64,000 nt of DNA from Legionella oakridgensis ATCC 33761 = DSM 21215 (GCF_000512355.1 NZ_CP004006.1:248001-312000); one strand, 5' to 3'; positions 8,312 through 17,396 are shown, numbered from the stretch's first letter. Notes: generated from the letters alone by a model not told the origin. Numbers and translations: made by a program.

Positions 8312-8995
8312 ATGTATATCTCTTTAAGCCAAGTTTGTAAAAAGTATGAGCAGTTTAAAAACAATCAAGCCTTATGTAATGTCACATTTAAGATTGAACC
8401 ACAAGAAAAAATGATTGCTATTGTTGGCCCTAGTGGGTCAGGGAAAAGCACGCTTTTAAATTTAATTGCGGCTTTGGATCAACCAGATTCTGGCAAAATT
8501 CTAGTTGGATCACATAACATTACTCGGCTCAATCGTGCTCAATTAGCAAAATATCGATTACATGAAATAGGGATTATTTTCCAATTCTTTAATTTGTTCC
8601 CTACGCTCACAGTATTTGAAAATATAGCGGTTCCTGGATATTTGGCTAAAACAGCCAATAAATTGTTGAACAAAAAAGTTGAAGCTTTGGCTGAGCAAGT
8701 TGGCATACACCATTTGCTAAGAAATTATCCTCATGAAATTTCTGGGGGCGAAGCTCAACGTACGGCAATATGCCGCGCACTAATTAATGACCCGAAATTA
8801 TTGTTAGCAGATGAGCCAACTGGAAATTTGGATACAGAAACTGCAAAGGTAATTTTTGCATTACTGCAAAGTTTAGTGGATCGTCAGAAATTAACTGCGC
8901 TGATTGTCACGCATGATATGAGTTTAATTAAAAATGTAAACAGAGTTATTAGCATAAGAAATGGTTGTGTTCATGAATTTGATTCAATTATTTAA
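8312..8995 (+). CDS. ABC transporter ATP-binding protein (LolD/MacB type)
   Basis: A 227-residue ATPase with all ABC motifs: Walker A 'GPSGSGKST', Q-loop 'IIFQFFNLFPTLT', signature 'ISGGEAQR', Walker B 'LLLADEPTGNLD' and H-loop 'IVTHD'. The Q-loop and 'DEPTGNLD' place it in the LolD/MacB/FtsE branch, which couples to FtsX-like permeases rather than to import. The next gene, such a permease, overlaps its 3' end, and the pair is followed by an AttH-like secreted protein. Together they form an AttEFGH-like unit, so the partner ATPase role is well supported; the substrate is unknown. Confidence 0.92.
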   Translation: MYISLSQVCKKYEQFKNNQALCNVTFKIEPQEKMIAIVGPSGSGKSTLLNLIAALDQPDSGKILVGSHNITRLNRAQLAKYRLHEIGIIFQFFNLFPTLTVFENIAVPGYLAKTANKLLNKKVEALAEQVGIHHLLRNYPHEISGGEAQRTAICRALINDPKLLLADEPTGNLDTETAKVIFALLQSLVDRQKLTALIVTHDMSLIKNVNRVISIRNGCVHEFDSII

Positions 8996-11522
8996 TTTAG
9001 TCGTTATTTCTCATCTTAAACAACAAAAACTTAGTGTGTTATTTGCTATAGTTAGCATTGTATTAGGAGTGAGTGTATACGTAACTATACGACTGACTAC
9101 TGACAATATTCTCACCAGTTTCCAAGCATCCACAAACTATATTAGCGAACAAAACACGGTTATTATTTCTGCAACCATGCCTATAGCAGAATCGGTTATT
9201 CCCGAGCTATTAAAAATACCTGATATTGATGTTATTGCTCCGCTAAGTATGCATTTTGTAAAAGCATATAGCGATAATAAAAGTATTGGTTATGTCCCAA
9301 TAATTGGAATTGATATTCTAACACTCAATCAAATCATTCCTACGAAAAATACCTTTGAAGGATTAGGTTTATCTAATTACGTAAGCTTTTTGCAAGATGA
9401 ACCTGTGAATGCAGTGATATCGAAGGGGCTTGCACGAAAAGTTGGTTTTTCTCATTTGAAATTGTTGATTAATGGCGTGTATAAGCCTATTGAAGTAAAA
9501 GCGGTAATTGATAATGCGACGATTTGGGGAGATGAGGTAATTATTGTTGATATAAAAAATTTTCAAGATTTGTTCAAGGAGTATTCCACAGTCAATCAGT
9601 TGCACCTCACATTTAATACTTCTGACATAAAGAAGGCAATCGCTATGGTTACCTCCGTGCTGCCTCCTTCTCTTACAGTAACCCAAGGTAATGAAAATGT
9701 TCAGTATGCTGAAGATATCACGTCGACCTACCGATTTAATTTAAATTTTTTAACGTGTTTAGCTTTATTAGTAACTGCCATTATTATCTATAACGCTATC
9801 AGTCATTATGTTTTAGAACGAAGAAGAGACTTTGGAATTATGCTGATTTTAGGCGCTCAACCTAATCATTTATTTATATTTACTCTCTTAACGAGCATGC
9901 TACTCGCAGTTTTCTGTTCCTTTCTCGGGCTTTTAGTTGGATATCTAATAACATGGCTCAATATTCACTATATTATCCAAACGTTTTCTTCTTTATTTTT
10001 GCCATTGGATATAATGGAAGTATCCGTTCCTTTATCACTTGCAATGGAAGTCATATTGATTGTAACGATTATTGCGTTACTAGTCGGTATTTTTCCTTGT
10101 TTAGAAGCTTATAAAACCTCAACTAGGCAAACTACTTTTTATCAAACGTATGAACAACAATTTCAAGCTAAAATCCCTCGATTTACCTTATTGGCGATGG
10201 TTTTAATACTGGTATCTTCATTAGGGTTAATACCAGCTATATTAAAGTGGAACATCAACATCGTTTATATTTCATTATCGGGCATTTTACTAGGGACTGC
10301 TTTTTTTCTTCCTGCGTTATTAAGCTATTTGTTAGTGTTTCTAAGAAAAATTATTCCACCCCTGTGGTTGGAAGCAATCATGGCAGTGGAGCACATTAAA
10401 ATCACTATGCGTAAGAATGTGGTTGCTATTGCAGCAATGAGTATTACTATTTCTTTATATCTATCCGCGATGATTATAATTGACAGCACTCGCTATACTT
10501 GCACCAATTGGATCAATCAGATCTTGTCAGCAGATATTTATATTAATACCAAGAATTCAACCTTTTCCTTTATGGGAAACTATATTGCAAATGAAATGGT
10601 CGAGTTTATTGTAAATCGTCCTGAAGTTGAGGCTACCAATTTATTAACTCATAGGGACATTAGTTATAAAAATAAATCATTACGCATCATTGGGATGGTA
10701 CTTCCAACCATTGGAGATTACTATAAGCTTCCCTTGGTCCAGCCAATGGATAAAAAACAGTTACAAAGCATATTTTCTGATCCACGCAATATACTTATTT
10801 CTGAGCATTTAGCCCATGAGTTTAACTACCATATTGGCGATACTATTCTTATTCCTGGTCATCATGGTTCATTGCAGTTAAAAATAGCTAATATTTTTTA
10901 TAATTACGCTAATTATCAAAACATATTGATAATGTCCAATAGTTTATTCATGCAATTATATGATGATCCACGAATAGAGTCCGCACTACTCTATTTGAAA
11001 CATCCGGCACTTTATCAGCCTTTCTTAGACTCTTTAAAAGAAGCATTTCCTGATTTGAACTTACCTATCCAAAATCAAACGGAAGTTAAGAATAGAGGTA
11101 TTAATATGATGGAGCAAACGTTTAAAATTAGTAAAGCCATTATATTAGCCATCTTCGTTTTAACGGCATTAACTTTATTCAATGTGTTAGAACAACTTAT
11201 TCTTAGTCGCAAGCATGAATTCACCATTTTTTGGTCTATAGGCGCTAATGATTATACACTTATTAAGATGTGTTTATGGGAGTCTTTCATAATTTATATT
11301 GCTGCAGTGCTAGGTGGGCTTATCCCCACAATAATTGGATTATTTCTTATTTTTAAGTTTCTGACACAATTCCTTTTTGGCATTAACATTACCTTTGTTG
11401 TCTCATATCAATCGATTATTTCATTTTTTATTTTGTTATCAGGGCTTGTTGTTCTGGATGGATTATTACCGGCATTTAAAATGAGGACGTTTATTAATGT
11501 GAAAGGATTGAAGTATGAGTAA
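8973..11522 (+). CDS. FtsX-like ABC permease, fused two-half form
   Basis: An inner-membrane permease of about 850 residues with the architecture of two tandem MacB/FtsX units. An N-terminal helix ('LSVLFAIVSIVLGVSVYVTI') precedes a large periplasmic domain (about 50-260). Three helices follow, then a second half with its own anchor, periplasmic domain (about 500-680) and three closing helices ending in 'GLLPAFKMRTF'. The ATG at 8973 was chosen (an upstream ATG at 8961 is possible); either way the gene overlaps the ATPase gene by at least 23 bases, suggesting coupled translation. It overlaps the next gene by 8 bases. In AttEFGH systems the permease halves can be separate; here they are one protein. 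Confidence 0.9.
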   Translation: MNLIQLFNLVVISHLKQQKLSVLFAIVSIVLGVSVYVTIRLTTDNILTSFQASTNYISEQNTVIISATMPIAESVIPELLKIPDIDVIAPLSMHFVKAYSDNKSIGYVPIIGIDILTLNQIIPTKNTFEGLGLSNYVSFLQDEPVNAVISKGLARKVGFSHLKLLINGVYKPIEVKAVIDNATIWGDEVIIVDIKNFQDLFKEYSTVNQLHLTFNTSDIKKAIAMVTSVLPPSLTVTQGNENVQYAEDITSTYRFNLNFLTCLALLVTAIIIYNAISHYVLERRRDFGIMLILGAQPNHLFIFTLLTSMLLAVFCSFLGLLVGYLITWLNIHYIIQTFSSLFLPLDIMEVSVPLSLAMEVILIVTIIALLVGIFPCLEAYKTSTRQTTFYQTYEQQFQAKIPRFTLLAMVLILVSSLGLIPAILKWNINIVYISLSGILLGTAFFLPALLSYLLVFLRKIIPPLWLEAIMAVEHIKITMRKNVVAIAAMSITISLYLSAMIIIDSTRYTCTNWINQILSADIYINTKNSTFSFMGNYIANEMVEFIVNRPEVEATNLLTHRDISYKNKSLRIIGMVLPTIGDYYKLPLVQPMDKKQLQSIFSDPRNILISEHLAHEFNYHIGDTILIPGHHGSLQLKIANIFYNYANYQNILIMSNSLFMQLYDDPRIESALLYLKHPALYQPFLDSLKEAFPDLNLPIQNQTEVKNRGINMMEQTFKISKAIILAIFVLTALTLFNVLEQLILSRKHEFTIFWSIGANDYTLIKMCLWESFIIYIAAVLGGLIPTIIGLFLIFKFLTQFLFGINITFVVSYQSIISFFILLSGLVVLDGLLPAFKMRTFINVKGLKYE

Positions 11523-12558
11523 ATCCTTATTAAAGCTTTTGATAGTCCTCCTCTTGATTAACCCGATGATTGCAGTAGCCATACCTAAAACGCTATCTTT
11601 TCCTATTGATCATGGTAAGCATCGTGAAGCAGATTGGGAGTCGTGGGATTTTTTTGGTCATTTAATTGATGCTAACAATCGTGTATTTGGATTTAGTCTG
11701 ACTTTTTTACGGCTCGGTGTCACTTCTCAACAACCACCTTCGTTGTGGAGAACAGAAGACATCTACGCTTCATATTTTACCATCACTGATGGTGAGCAAA
11801 AACAATTCTATTCTCAAGAAAAAGCGAACCGTACTAGCTTTAATTTTGCGGGAGCAAGCGACACGCAATTGTGGATATGGAATAGAGGATGGCAAGCATT
11901 CATGAATGCCAGTGATATAGTTCTTCAAGCTAAAACAAAAGATGCCGCGCTTAATTTACGTTTAAGACCAGCAAAATCACCTCTTTTATTTGCACAGAAT
12001 GGTTTTTTTGACCGGTTGGGTTTGTATTACTATTCCTTACCTAACTTAGAAGGGAATGGAGAGCTAAGGTTGAATGAAAATAAATATCAAATAGTCGCTG
12101 TCAGAGGTGGAATGGATCATGCATTTCAAATGAACAAAAATAATGATGTAGTCTGGGATAAATTTAATATCCAATTAAATAATGGTGACGATATTTTGCT
12201 CTATATCTTCGCTTCAAAAAAGAGTCTTTTTATTTCCCCTAATAGTTTTTGCATTATAAGTCATGCTGATGGGAGTTCCACTCTGTTGAGTTTGGCTGAT
12301 TTTCAATTCACCCGGTTAAATTCATGGCGTAGCGAAAAATCAAAAACTACTTATCCCTCTGGTTGGACCCTTACAATCCCTAACCATCATTATTATTTAA
12401 AAATCATTCCAATAATAACAAATCAAGAAATTACCACTTTGAATACCACCTATTGGAATGGACAAAGTTTAGTTACTGGAGAAAAAAATGGTGCCCCTCT
12501 TATGGGTTATGCCTATATTGAGTTGTCAAAATACCTAATACGAAGTTATACTTTATAA
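11515..12558 (+). CDS. AttH-like secreted lipocalin-type protein
   Basis: A 347-residue protein with a Sec signal peptide (about 1-22, 'LLIVLLLINPMIAVAIP'). The mature part has the AttH/CrtC-type double-lipocalin signature: 'FPIDHGKHREADWESWDFFG', 'FGFSLTFLRLG', 'YASYFTITD', and 'GGMDHAF', with many aromatic strands. Members sit beside ABC transporters of this class in many bacteria and are thought to bind or modify a hydrophobic ligand outside the inner membrane. The gene overlaps the permease by 8 bases, so the three are one transcription unit. No catalytic residues can be assigned from sequence alone. Confidence 0.82.
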   Translation: MSKSLLKLLIVLLLINPMIAVAIPKTLSFPIDHGKHREADWESWDFFGHLIDANNRVFGFSLTFLRLGVTSQQPPSLWRTEDIYASYFTITDGEQKQFYSQEKANRTSFNFAGASDTQLWIWNRGWQAFMNASDIVLQAKTKDAALNLRLRPAKSPLLFAQNGFFDRLGLYYYSLPNLEGNGELRLNENKYQIVAVRGGMDHAFQMNKNNDVVWDKFNIQLNNGDDILLYIFASKKSLFISPNSFCIISHADGSSTLLSLADFQFTRLNSWRSEKSKTTYPSGWTLTIPNHHYYLKIIPIITNQEITTLNTTYWNGQSLVTGEKNGAPLMGYAYIELSKYLIRSYTL

Positions 12559-12574
12559 TTTTTAGGGAAAAACT

Positions 12575-12640
12575 ATGAACATCATATACAAGTTCTTTAT
12601 TTTAGGATGCATAATACTTTTAGTTGGGTGTGGAGGATAA
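12575..12640 (+). CDS. 21-residue lipoprotein, last gene of the AttEFGH-like operon
   Basis: The frame encodes 21 residues ending 'ILLVGCGG', that is a lipoprotein signal peptide with lipobox LVGC followed only by two glycines. A good ribosome-binding site AGGG lies 7 bases before the ATG, and the start is 16 bases after the previous stop. If processed, the mature product would be a lipidated tripeptide Cys-Gly-Gly. Comparable mini-lipoproteins exist but I cannot assign a family. It could also be the 5' stub of a truncated lipoprotein gene, because the sequence after the stop shows no clear gene. Confidence 0.45.
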   Translation: MNIIYKFFILGCIILLVGCGG

Positions 12641-13007
12641 TATTGAGTGGCAGCTAAATTAGAGTTTCTCCGCCTGTTGCTAGATATTCCCATGGTGTTA
12701 ATCACCTAGTGAATCATGTGATTTCTCGCCATTGTCCTCCCTCACTCAGTTTTCTGTCAGTTCACTGGCTTTTGACAAATCTTTTCAACTCCTGATTCGT
12801 GGGGCTTTATTGCCTTTATTATTTATTCTGCGCTGTACCGTTTTTCATTTTAAGAGCCTCTATTCCAAAAGTTTATCGGAAATCTCTGACATAGAAACAA
12901 CGATTGTTGTATCCTCTGAAGGAGGCCTAAAAGGCGAAGCTCTTAGTCCACGATAGGAGGTGTTAAAAAAATTTTTATAGTTTCATCGTTCACTCTTAAG
13001 GAACCTC
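12641..13007. other. 367-bp stretch with no convincing gene
   Basis: An open frame at 12732-12956 (+) exists, but it has no ribosome-binding site, its hydrophobic reading looks unlike a signal or membrane protein, and the opposite strand carries several stop codons in a partly protein-like frame. I see no hairpin terminator of good quality. It may be decayed coding sequence. The upstream region of the next gene carries 'AAGGAACCTC' just before its ATG. Confidence 0.4.
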
Positions 13008-14039
13008 ATGAAAATTTCTCGCGAACTTCTAAATCAAGCAGTAAAAGAAAAAATCCTTGATGCCAAGCAGGCTGAATCTTTATTTCAATTTTTAAAAATA
13101 AAATCTCATGAAGCCCCAAGTTTTAGCTTTACTTATATTATTTATTATTTCGGCGGACTCTTGGCCATCGGGGCAATGACTCTCTTTATGAACTTGGGGT
13201 GGGAGTATTGGGGTGGGTGGGGTATTTTTGTTTTATCCATCCTTTACGGGATTTTGGGTTTAGGGCTCACCGCTTTATTGGAAAAAAAGAATCTGAAAGT
13301 GCCTGCGGGTATTTGTGCCACCTTTGTAATTTGTTTAACGCCATTGGCCATTTATGGCGTGCAACAAGCGATGGGTTGGTGGCCGGACTCCAGCGTTTAT
13401 CGGGATTATCATAGATACATACAATGGCATTGGATATTCATGGAATTGGGTACATTGGCGGTTGGTATTATCTTAATTTGGCTGTATCGCTATCCATTTA
13501 TGATGATGCCGATTGCGGTGACTTTATGGTATATGTCCATGGATCTTGCCGCGATGTTAGGTCAAGAGGAAGGATTTAATTTTGAGCTGCGTTCGCTGGT
13601 TTCCATGTATTTTGGATTAGCCACGGTTTTGTTGGCATTTTGGGTGGATTTGCGTTCAGGTCCTTCTAAGGATTATGCATTCTGGTTGTATATATTTGGA
13701 GTTCTTGCCTTTTGGGGCGGGTTGACATGTCAACATTCAGACAGTGAATTATCAAAATTTATTTATCTTTGCATTAATTTATTGATGATAGGCGTAGGCG
13801 TGTTACTTGTAAGAAGAGTCTTTGTGATCTTTGGTGCCTTAGGAGCCGTTTTATACTTTGGCCATTTGGCGTGGCAAGTATTTGCCGACAGCCCTTTTTT
13901 TCCTGTGGCGTTGACTGCAATTGGAATATTAATTATTTATTTAGGAACGTTATGGCAAAAAAATGAAGTCTGGCTTACACAAAAAGTCCAGGCTATTCTG
14001 CCTAAAACGCTACGGGACACATTAAATGCAAGAGAGTAA
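13008..14039 (+). CDS. Polytopic membrane protein, DUF2157-like
   Basis: A 343-residue protein with a short cytoplasmic N-terminal helix ('LLNQAVKEKILDAKQAESLF', typical of DUF2157 proteins) followed by about nine membrane helices from residue ~44 onward. Tryptophan-rich stretches ('GWEYWGGWGIF') lie between the first helices. AGGAACCTC precedes the ATG. The function of this family is unknown. No operon partner is evident: upstream is a gene-poor stretch and the downstream gene is on the other strand. Confidence 0.6.
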   Translation: MKISRELLNQAVKEKILDAKQAESLFQFLKIKSHEAPSFSFTYIIYYFGGLLAIGAMTLFMNLGWEYWGGWGIFVLSILYGILGLGLTALLEKKNLKVPAGICATFVICLTPLAIYGVQQAMGWWPDSSVYRDYHRYIQWHWIFMELGTLAVGIILIWLYRYPFMMMPIAVTLWYMSMDLAAMLGQEEGFNFELRSLVSMYFGLATVLLAFWVDLRSGPSKDYAFWLYIFGVLAFWGGLTCQHSDSELSKFIYLCINLLMIGVGVLLVRRVFVIFGALGAVLYFGHLAWQVFADSPFFPVALTAIGILIIYLGTLWQKNEVWLTQKVQAILPKTLRDTLNARE

Positions 14040-14057
14040 GGAAATATTACGGGCATG

Positions 14058-14650
14058 TCAGGGGGAATCAAATTCGAGCGTATTGCTCTCATTATAGAGT
14101 TCGTGCGGGCTTTTTAAACCGTCGCCCCATCCCAAAGTATATTTCCCATGAGGGGATGCAAACGGTTTTCCTGTCAAACGTCTTAATAGATAATGCACGA
14201 CTGTTTGACAATCGGTTTTCCCAACTTCATAGGGAACAGGCTGCTCTGCAGAAAGCAGATTAAAATCGTCAAAAAATTCATTAAATAGTGCAATGGCAGA
14301 CTCAACATTAGCTGTTATAAGATACCTCTTAATTTGATATGCTTCTGCCCAAAATCCGTACACTTGTTGCTCATCAGCGGTTCTTAAGTATCCGAAGTTA
14401 AGTTTATTTAAGGTTGATTTTCTATTTTTATAAAGAACAAGTGTTCCTTCACAGTTGCCAGAGCCTTCTAACACATATTCAACTTCTTCTGTTCTATGAT
14501 TAAATATACCAATGCCACAATGTATTGCTTTATCATGTGGAAAACCTTGAGGGATTACTCCCTGTTCTGCAAGCTTATCATAGAAGGATTTTATAGACGT
14601 TCTGCTTGCACTGGATGTGTAATAAAAACGCTCTTGGTTTCTCGCAATTT
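14058..14650 (-). CDS. Papain-fold (NlpC/P60 superfamily)-like protein, 5' end probably frameshifted
   Basis: From a GTG at 14474 the frame gives 138 residues, but it is open upstream to 14650 with no ATG and keeps protein-like sequence ('RFYYTSSASRTSIKSFYDKL', 'AIHCGIGIFNHRTEEVEYVL'). An ATG at 14656 in a neighbouring frame reads 'MTKLRETKS', so a single frameshift near 14640 would give a protein of about 199 residues. The arrangement of a His in 'AIHCGIGIFN' before a Cys in 'YEVGKTDCQTVVHYLLRRL' resembles permuted papain-like enzymes (LRAT/PPPDE/YiiX type), in which His precedes Cys. A related pattern occurs in the protein at 51326-52660. This assignment is inference from motif order. Confidence 0.5.
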
Positions 14651-14700
14651 AGTCATATGAAGGCAACTTTATTAAAAAATAGTAAGAGTCATCCTATTGC

Positions 14701-16827
14701 TTAATAGTGACATAGCAGCTCTTGCTGAGTTCTTTCAGGAGAATGAAAAGAAAGACTTTCTTTAGGCGCAAATAAACTTCCGCTCCTGAAGTCTGCTCTC
14801 TTATATTCTGTTGCATCGGTTAAACTTGCCGTGGGTTGAGGACGATACCCTAACGCACTCAAGACTTTTGACGTTGTATTTCCAGGAACTTCTTCATGTC
14901 TTGCTGCCTGGGCGCTAATGGATGCGGCAGAGACAACCTCCTGTTGTTTAAGTCGATATAAATTGGCTAAAACAAGCGTGGATTCAAGTATCACCAAGGC
15001 AACCCCAAGGGCAGGATTCAAGGTAAACCCTAAGGCAACAAACAAACCGGCTGCTATTAAAGTGATCGTCGAGTTATAAGCTAGACTCACGAATAAGTTT
15101 TGGAAAATATTTTGTTTGGTTTTTTCTGCCACATCGAAGGCGGTTGCGATGGGGAATAATAATCCTTGTTGAATCACGATGCCTGCATGTTGTTGCGTGA
15201 TGTCATCGCCAATATTGGATTTAACAGCAATGCCTACATCAGAATAGGCAATGGCGGTAATATCGTTAGCTGCATCACCCACCATGGCGACTTTACGGCC
15301 TCTGCTTTTTAACTGCTGAATATAACTTGTCTTAGGTACTTCACCAGGTTTAGTGGCAGCTCCCACTGCATTCGCACAAATATTATCTTTAGAAATGCCT
15401 AATAATGTGGCGTATTTTTCTGCAGAGGTTTTATCTGATCCCGTACAGATATGCACGGTTTTACCCAGGCGTTTTAATTGAGCAACGGTGGCTATAGCAT
15501 CTTCACGCAAAGGGTCAGTTAGGGAAATTTGTCCTATGACGGTTCCTTCGCGCACGATGTAAATGGAGCCATTCTCAGGATTATCATAAGGCTTATCAAT
15601 ATGTGTAATGCCATTTGCCAATAACATATCTTGATTGCCTATCATGAATACTTCACCATTAATTTTGCCTTTTATGCCAGAGTGATGGCTTTTATCAACA
15701 GAAGTTATTTCTAATGGCTCATCGGAAACAATGCTTTGACCCTCTATATAAGACTTAATGATTTTTGCCGTTGGGTGATCAGATTGACTTTCTAATAGGG
15801 CGATATGGCGCAAAAATTTTTTATCGGTGATGCGTAAGTTGTGTATCACCATTTTACCTTGAGTAAGCGTGCCATTTAAATCAAAGACAATGGTGTCAAT
15901 GTTAGCTGCCGCTTGTAATGCTTTGCCATTGTTAAAATGAATTCCTTGTTCAGAAGCTTTTTTCATGCCGATTTTAACTGCCAGAGGTGTAATCAAACTC
16001 AAAGCACAGGGGCATGCACTCACAAGAACGGAGATTACACATTGAATAGCAAGAGCCGGGTTAAACAATAAACCTATGACAATGCCTGATACCAGCGCTA
16101 TTGCAAGTAAAGCGGGGATAAAATATTTCAATACTTTATTCGCAAATACTTCAACGGGTGCTTTTTCAGCATTCGCTTGATTAATATTTCTTGCGATTAA
16201 TGACAGATAGGAGTTTTGGTAAGTTTTTGTGACACGCATGTTCAATGAAGGAATATGATCCGCTAAACGCATCCCAGCTTTCACAACATCACCTGCTTTA
16301 AATTTTTTAAGATCAGGTGAGCCATCGATTCGTGTGGTATAAAGCAGTGCATCTGTCGTTAATACCCCATCGACAGGAATAACACTCCCGCCGGTAACGA
16401 TAATAACATCGTTAGGAATTAATGTTTTGACTGAAATTTTTTGGTTTGGATTCCCTTTTAATAAGACGATCGGTGGTACGCAATCGCGTACGTCTAATTT
16501 TTTACTAATTTCACCAATTAAGGTATGTTCAATGCCTTCGCCCAAATGCCAAAAGCCTAAGACAAGAGGGGCAGCTTCAAACATCATAGGTAAGCCAGGA
16601 ACAAATAGGCTTACGAAAGAGACCACAAGAATGGTCAATGTGCTAATCGCATATAACGTAGTAGTATCCCATTTTTTTTCAAAGAGCGATCGCCACGCTG
16701 ATTGATAAACACTACGTCCTAAATACAAGGTCATCAACGCGGTAAGACCTGTTATGATGTAGTAAGCAATCACAGGAATATTAAAACTCCCAATGGAAAT
16801 GACGAGCAAGCCTATTCCCCACACCAA
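14701..16827 (-). CDS. P1B-type heavy-metal ATPase core with variant catalytic motifs
   Basis: A 708-residue core of a heavy-metal pump. Features seen: membrane helices in the first 100 residues; the metal-site 'CPC' at 272-274 in 'SACPCALSL'; the P1B-specific 'SDHPTAK'; and a nucleotide-binding/P domain. Three normally invariant motifs differ. The phosphorylation loop reads 'DLNGTLT' instead of DKTGTLT (Asp316 kept, Lys and Thr changed). The actuator TGE loop reads 'DGSP'. The hinge reads 'GDAANDITA' instead of GDGINDAPA. TTG at 16827 is the listed start, but the same frame continues upstream through a (HSHD)n tract to a stop near 17074, so the true N-terminus is longer (see 16830-17396). 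Substrate is unknown; zinc is suggested by the adjacent Zur-like gene. Confidence 0.8.
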   Translation of the reverse strand: MVWGIGLLVISIGSFNIPVIAYYIITGLTALMTLYLGRSVYQSAWRSLFEKKWDTTTLYAISTLTILVVSFVSLFVPGLPMMFEAAPLVLGFWHLGEGIEHTLIGEISKKLDVRDCVPPIVLLKGNPNQKISVKTLIPNDVIIVTGGSVIPVDGVLTTDALLYTTRIDGSPDLKKFKAGDVVKAGMRLADHIPSLNMRVTKTYQNSYLSLIARNINQANAEKAPVEVFANKVLKYFIPALLAIALVSGIVIGLLFNPALAIQCVISVLVSACPCALSLITPLAVKIGMKKASEQGIHFNNGKALQAAANIDTIVFDLNGTLTQGKMVIHNLRITDKKFLRHIALLESQSDHPTAKIIKSYIEGQSIVSDEPLEITSVDKSHHSGIKGKINGEVFMIGNQDMLLANGITHIDKPYDNPENGSIYIVREGTVIGQISLTDPLREDAIATVAQLKRLGKTVHICTGSDKTSAEKYATLLGISKDNICANAVGAATKPGEVPKTSYIQQLKSRGRKVAMVGDAANDITAIAYSDVGIAVKSNIGDDITQQHAGIVIQQGLLFPIATAFDVAEKTKQNIFQNLFVSLAYNSTITLIAAGLFVALGFTLNPALGVALVILESTLVLANLYRLKQQEVVSAASISAQAARHEEVPGNTTSKVLSALGYRPQPTASLTDATEYKRADFRSGSLFAPKESLSFHSPERTQQELLCHY

Positions 16828-16829
16828 AC

Positions 16830-17396
16830 CTAATGCCGCTTTAAGCCAATGATTCTCATGACCATGGTCATGAGAGTGGTCATGAGAATGGTCATGAGAA
16901 TGGTCATGAGAATGGTCATGAGAATGGTCATGAGAATGGTCATGAGAATGGTCATGAGAATGGTCATGAGAATGGTCATGAGAATGGTCATGGGAATGGT
17001 CATGGGAATGGTCATGGGAATGGTCATGGGAATGACCACGGAAGCGGCTGTGTTTAGTATTTTTCCGGCGTTTTTAATGGGGGTAGGCGAAGTATGCGCA
17101 TGAATTTCATGCATCATGTCTTCGTTGCCCCAAAACGTTTCTACCTCTACCATGTCGCTTACGGCAATACCCTCGGCCAACAAAAGTTGTGTTACTCTGG
17201 CTTGTATGGTCATTGCATCGTTGGATATACACAGCAAACTGACGCTTTTATGTTGGCTGGTCAAATCGATTGCTGCCCGTACTAATCCCAATCCTTTGAC
17301 TTTATCCAATATCCGTTCAATTTTTTCTGTGGTTTGCTCCTCATCGAGAAGTTGGACATCCTCTAAAAGGTGAAATCGATGATTACTATAATGCAT
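16830..17396 (-). CDS. N-terminal domain of the metal ATPase, out of frame with its core
   Basis: The first ~120 residues ('HYSNHRFHLLEDVQLL...VETFWGNEDMMHEIHAHTSP') look like a genuine N-terminal regulatory domain. After 'KNAGK' the frame runs through the 12-bp repeat array in a wrong register and yields 'ILMT' repeats. Reading one base back within the AAAAA run near 17063-17067 switches to the register that encodes His-Ser-His-Asp repeats and leads into the ATPase core. The joined protein would be about 898 residues. So this is either a frameshift mutation, a sequencing error or a -1 recoding site. The N-terminal part has no CxxC metal-binding motif; the His tract would take that role. Start ATG at 17396. 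Confidence 0.6.
   Translation of the reverse strand: MHYSNHRFHLLEDVQLLDEEQTTEKIERILDKVKGLGLVRAAIDLTSQHKSVSLLCISNDAMTIQARVTQLLLAEGIAVSDMVEVETFWGNEDMMHEIHAHTSPTPIKNAGKILNTAASVVIPMTIPMTIPMTIPMTILMTILMTILMTILMTILMTILMTILMTILMTILMTTLMTMVMRIIGLKRH
16861..17040 (-). repeat. 12-bp tandem repeat encoding (His-Ser-His-Asp)n
   Basis: About 14 consecutive 12-bp units read AGAATGGTCATG on the + strand, with the variant GGAATGGTCATG in the last five and divergent end units. On the - strand, in the ATPase frame, each unit encodes H-S-H-D. Because the unit is a multiple of three, changes in copy number would lengthen or shorten the His tract without breaking the frame. Such tracts bind zinc, nickel or cobalt in transporters. 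Confidence 0.95.

Noticed and set aside
8312-12640. ABC-AttH operon as a lipoprotein-sorting (Lol) system
   Set aside because: Fused large permease and AttH-like protein fit AttEFGH-type systems, not LolCDE.
12732-12956. 74-residue + strand frame in the gap after the ABC operon
   Set aside because: No ribosome-binding site, odd composition and no recognisable family.
16861-17040. Array of regular repeats considered as a CRISPR
   Set aside because: Units are 12 bp and contiguous without spacers, and code for a His-rich tract in the ATPase frame.
16849-17103. Open frame on the + strand made of repeated Met-Val-Met-Arg units
   Set aside because: It is the antisense reading of the 12-bp repeat array inside the ATPase gene; low complexity, no ribosome site.
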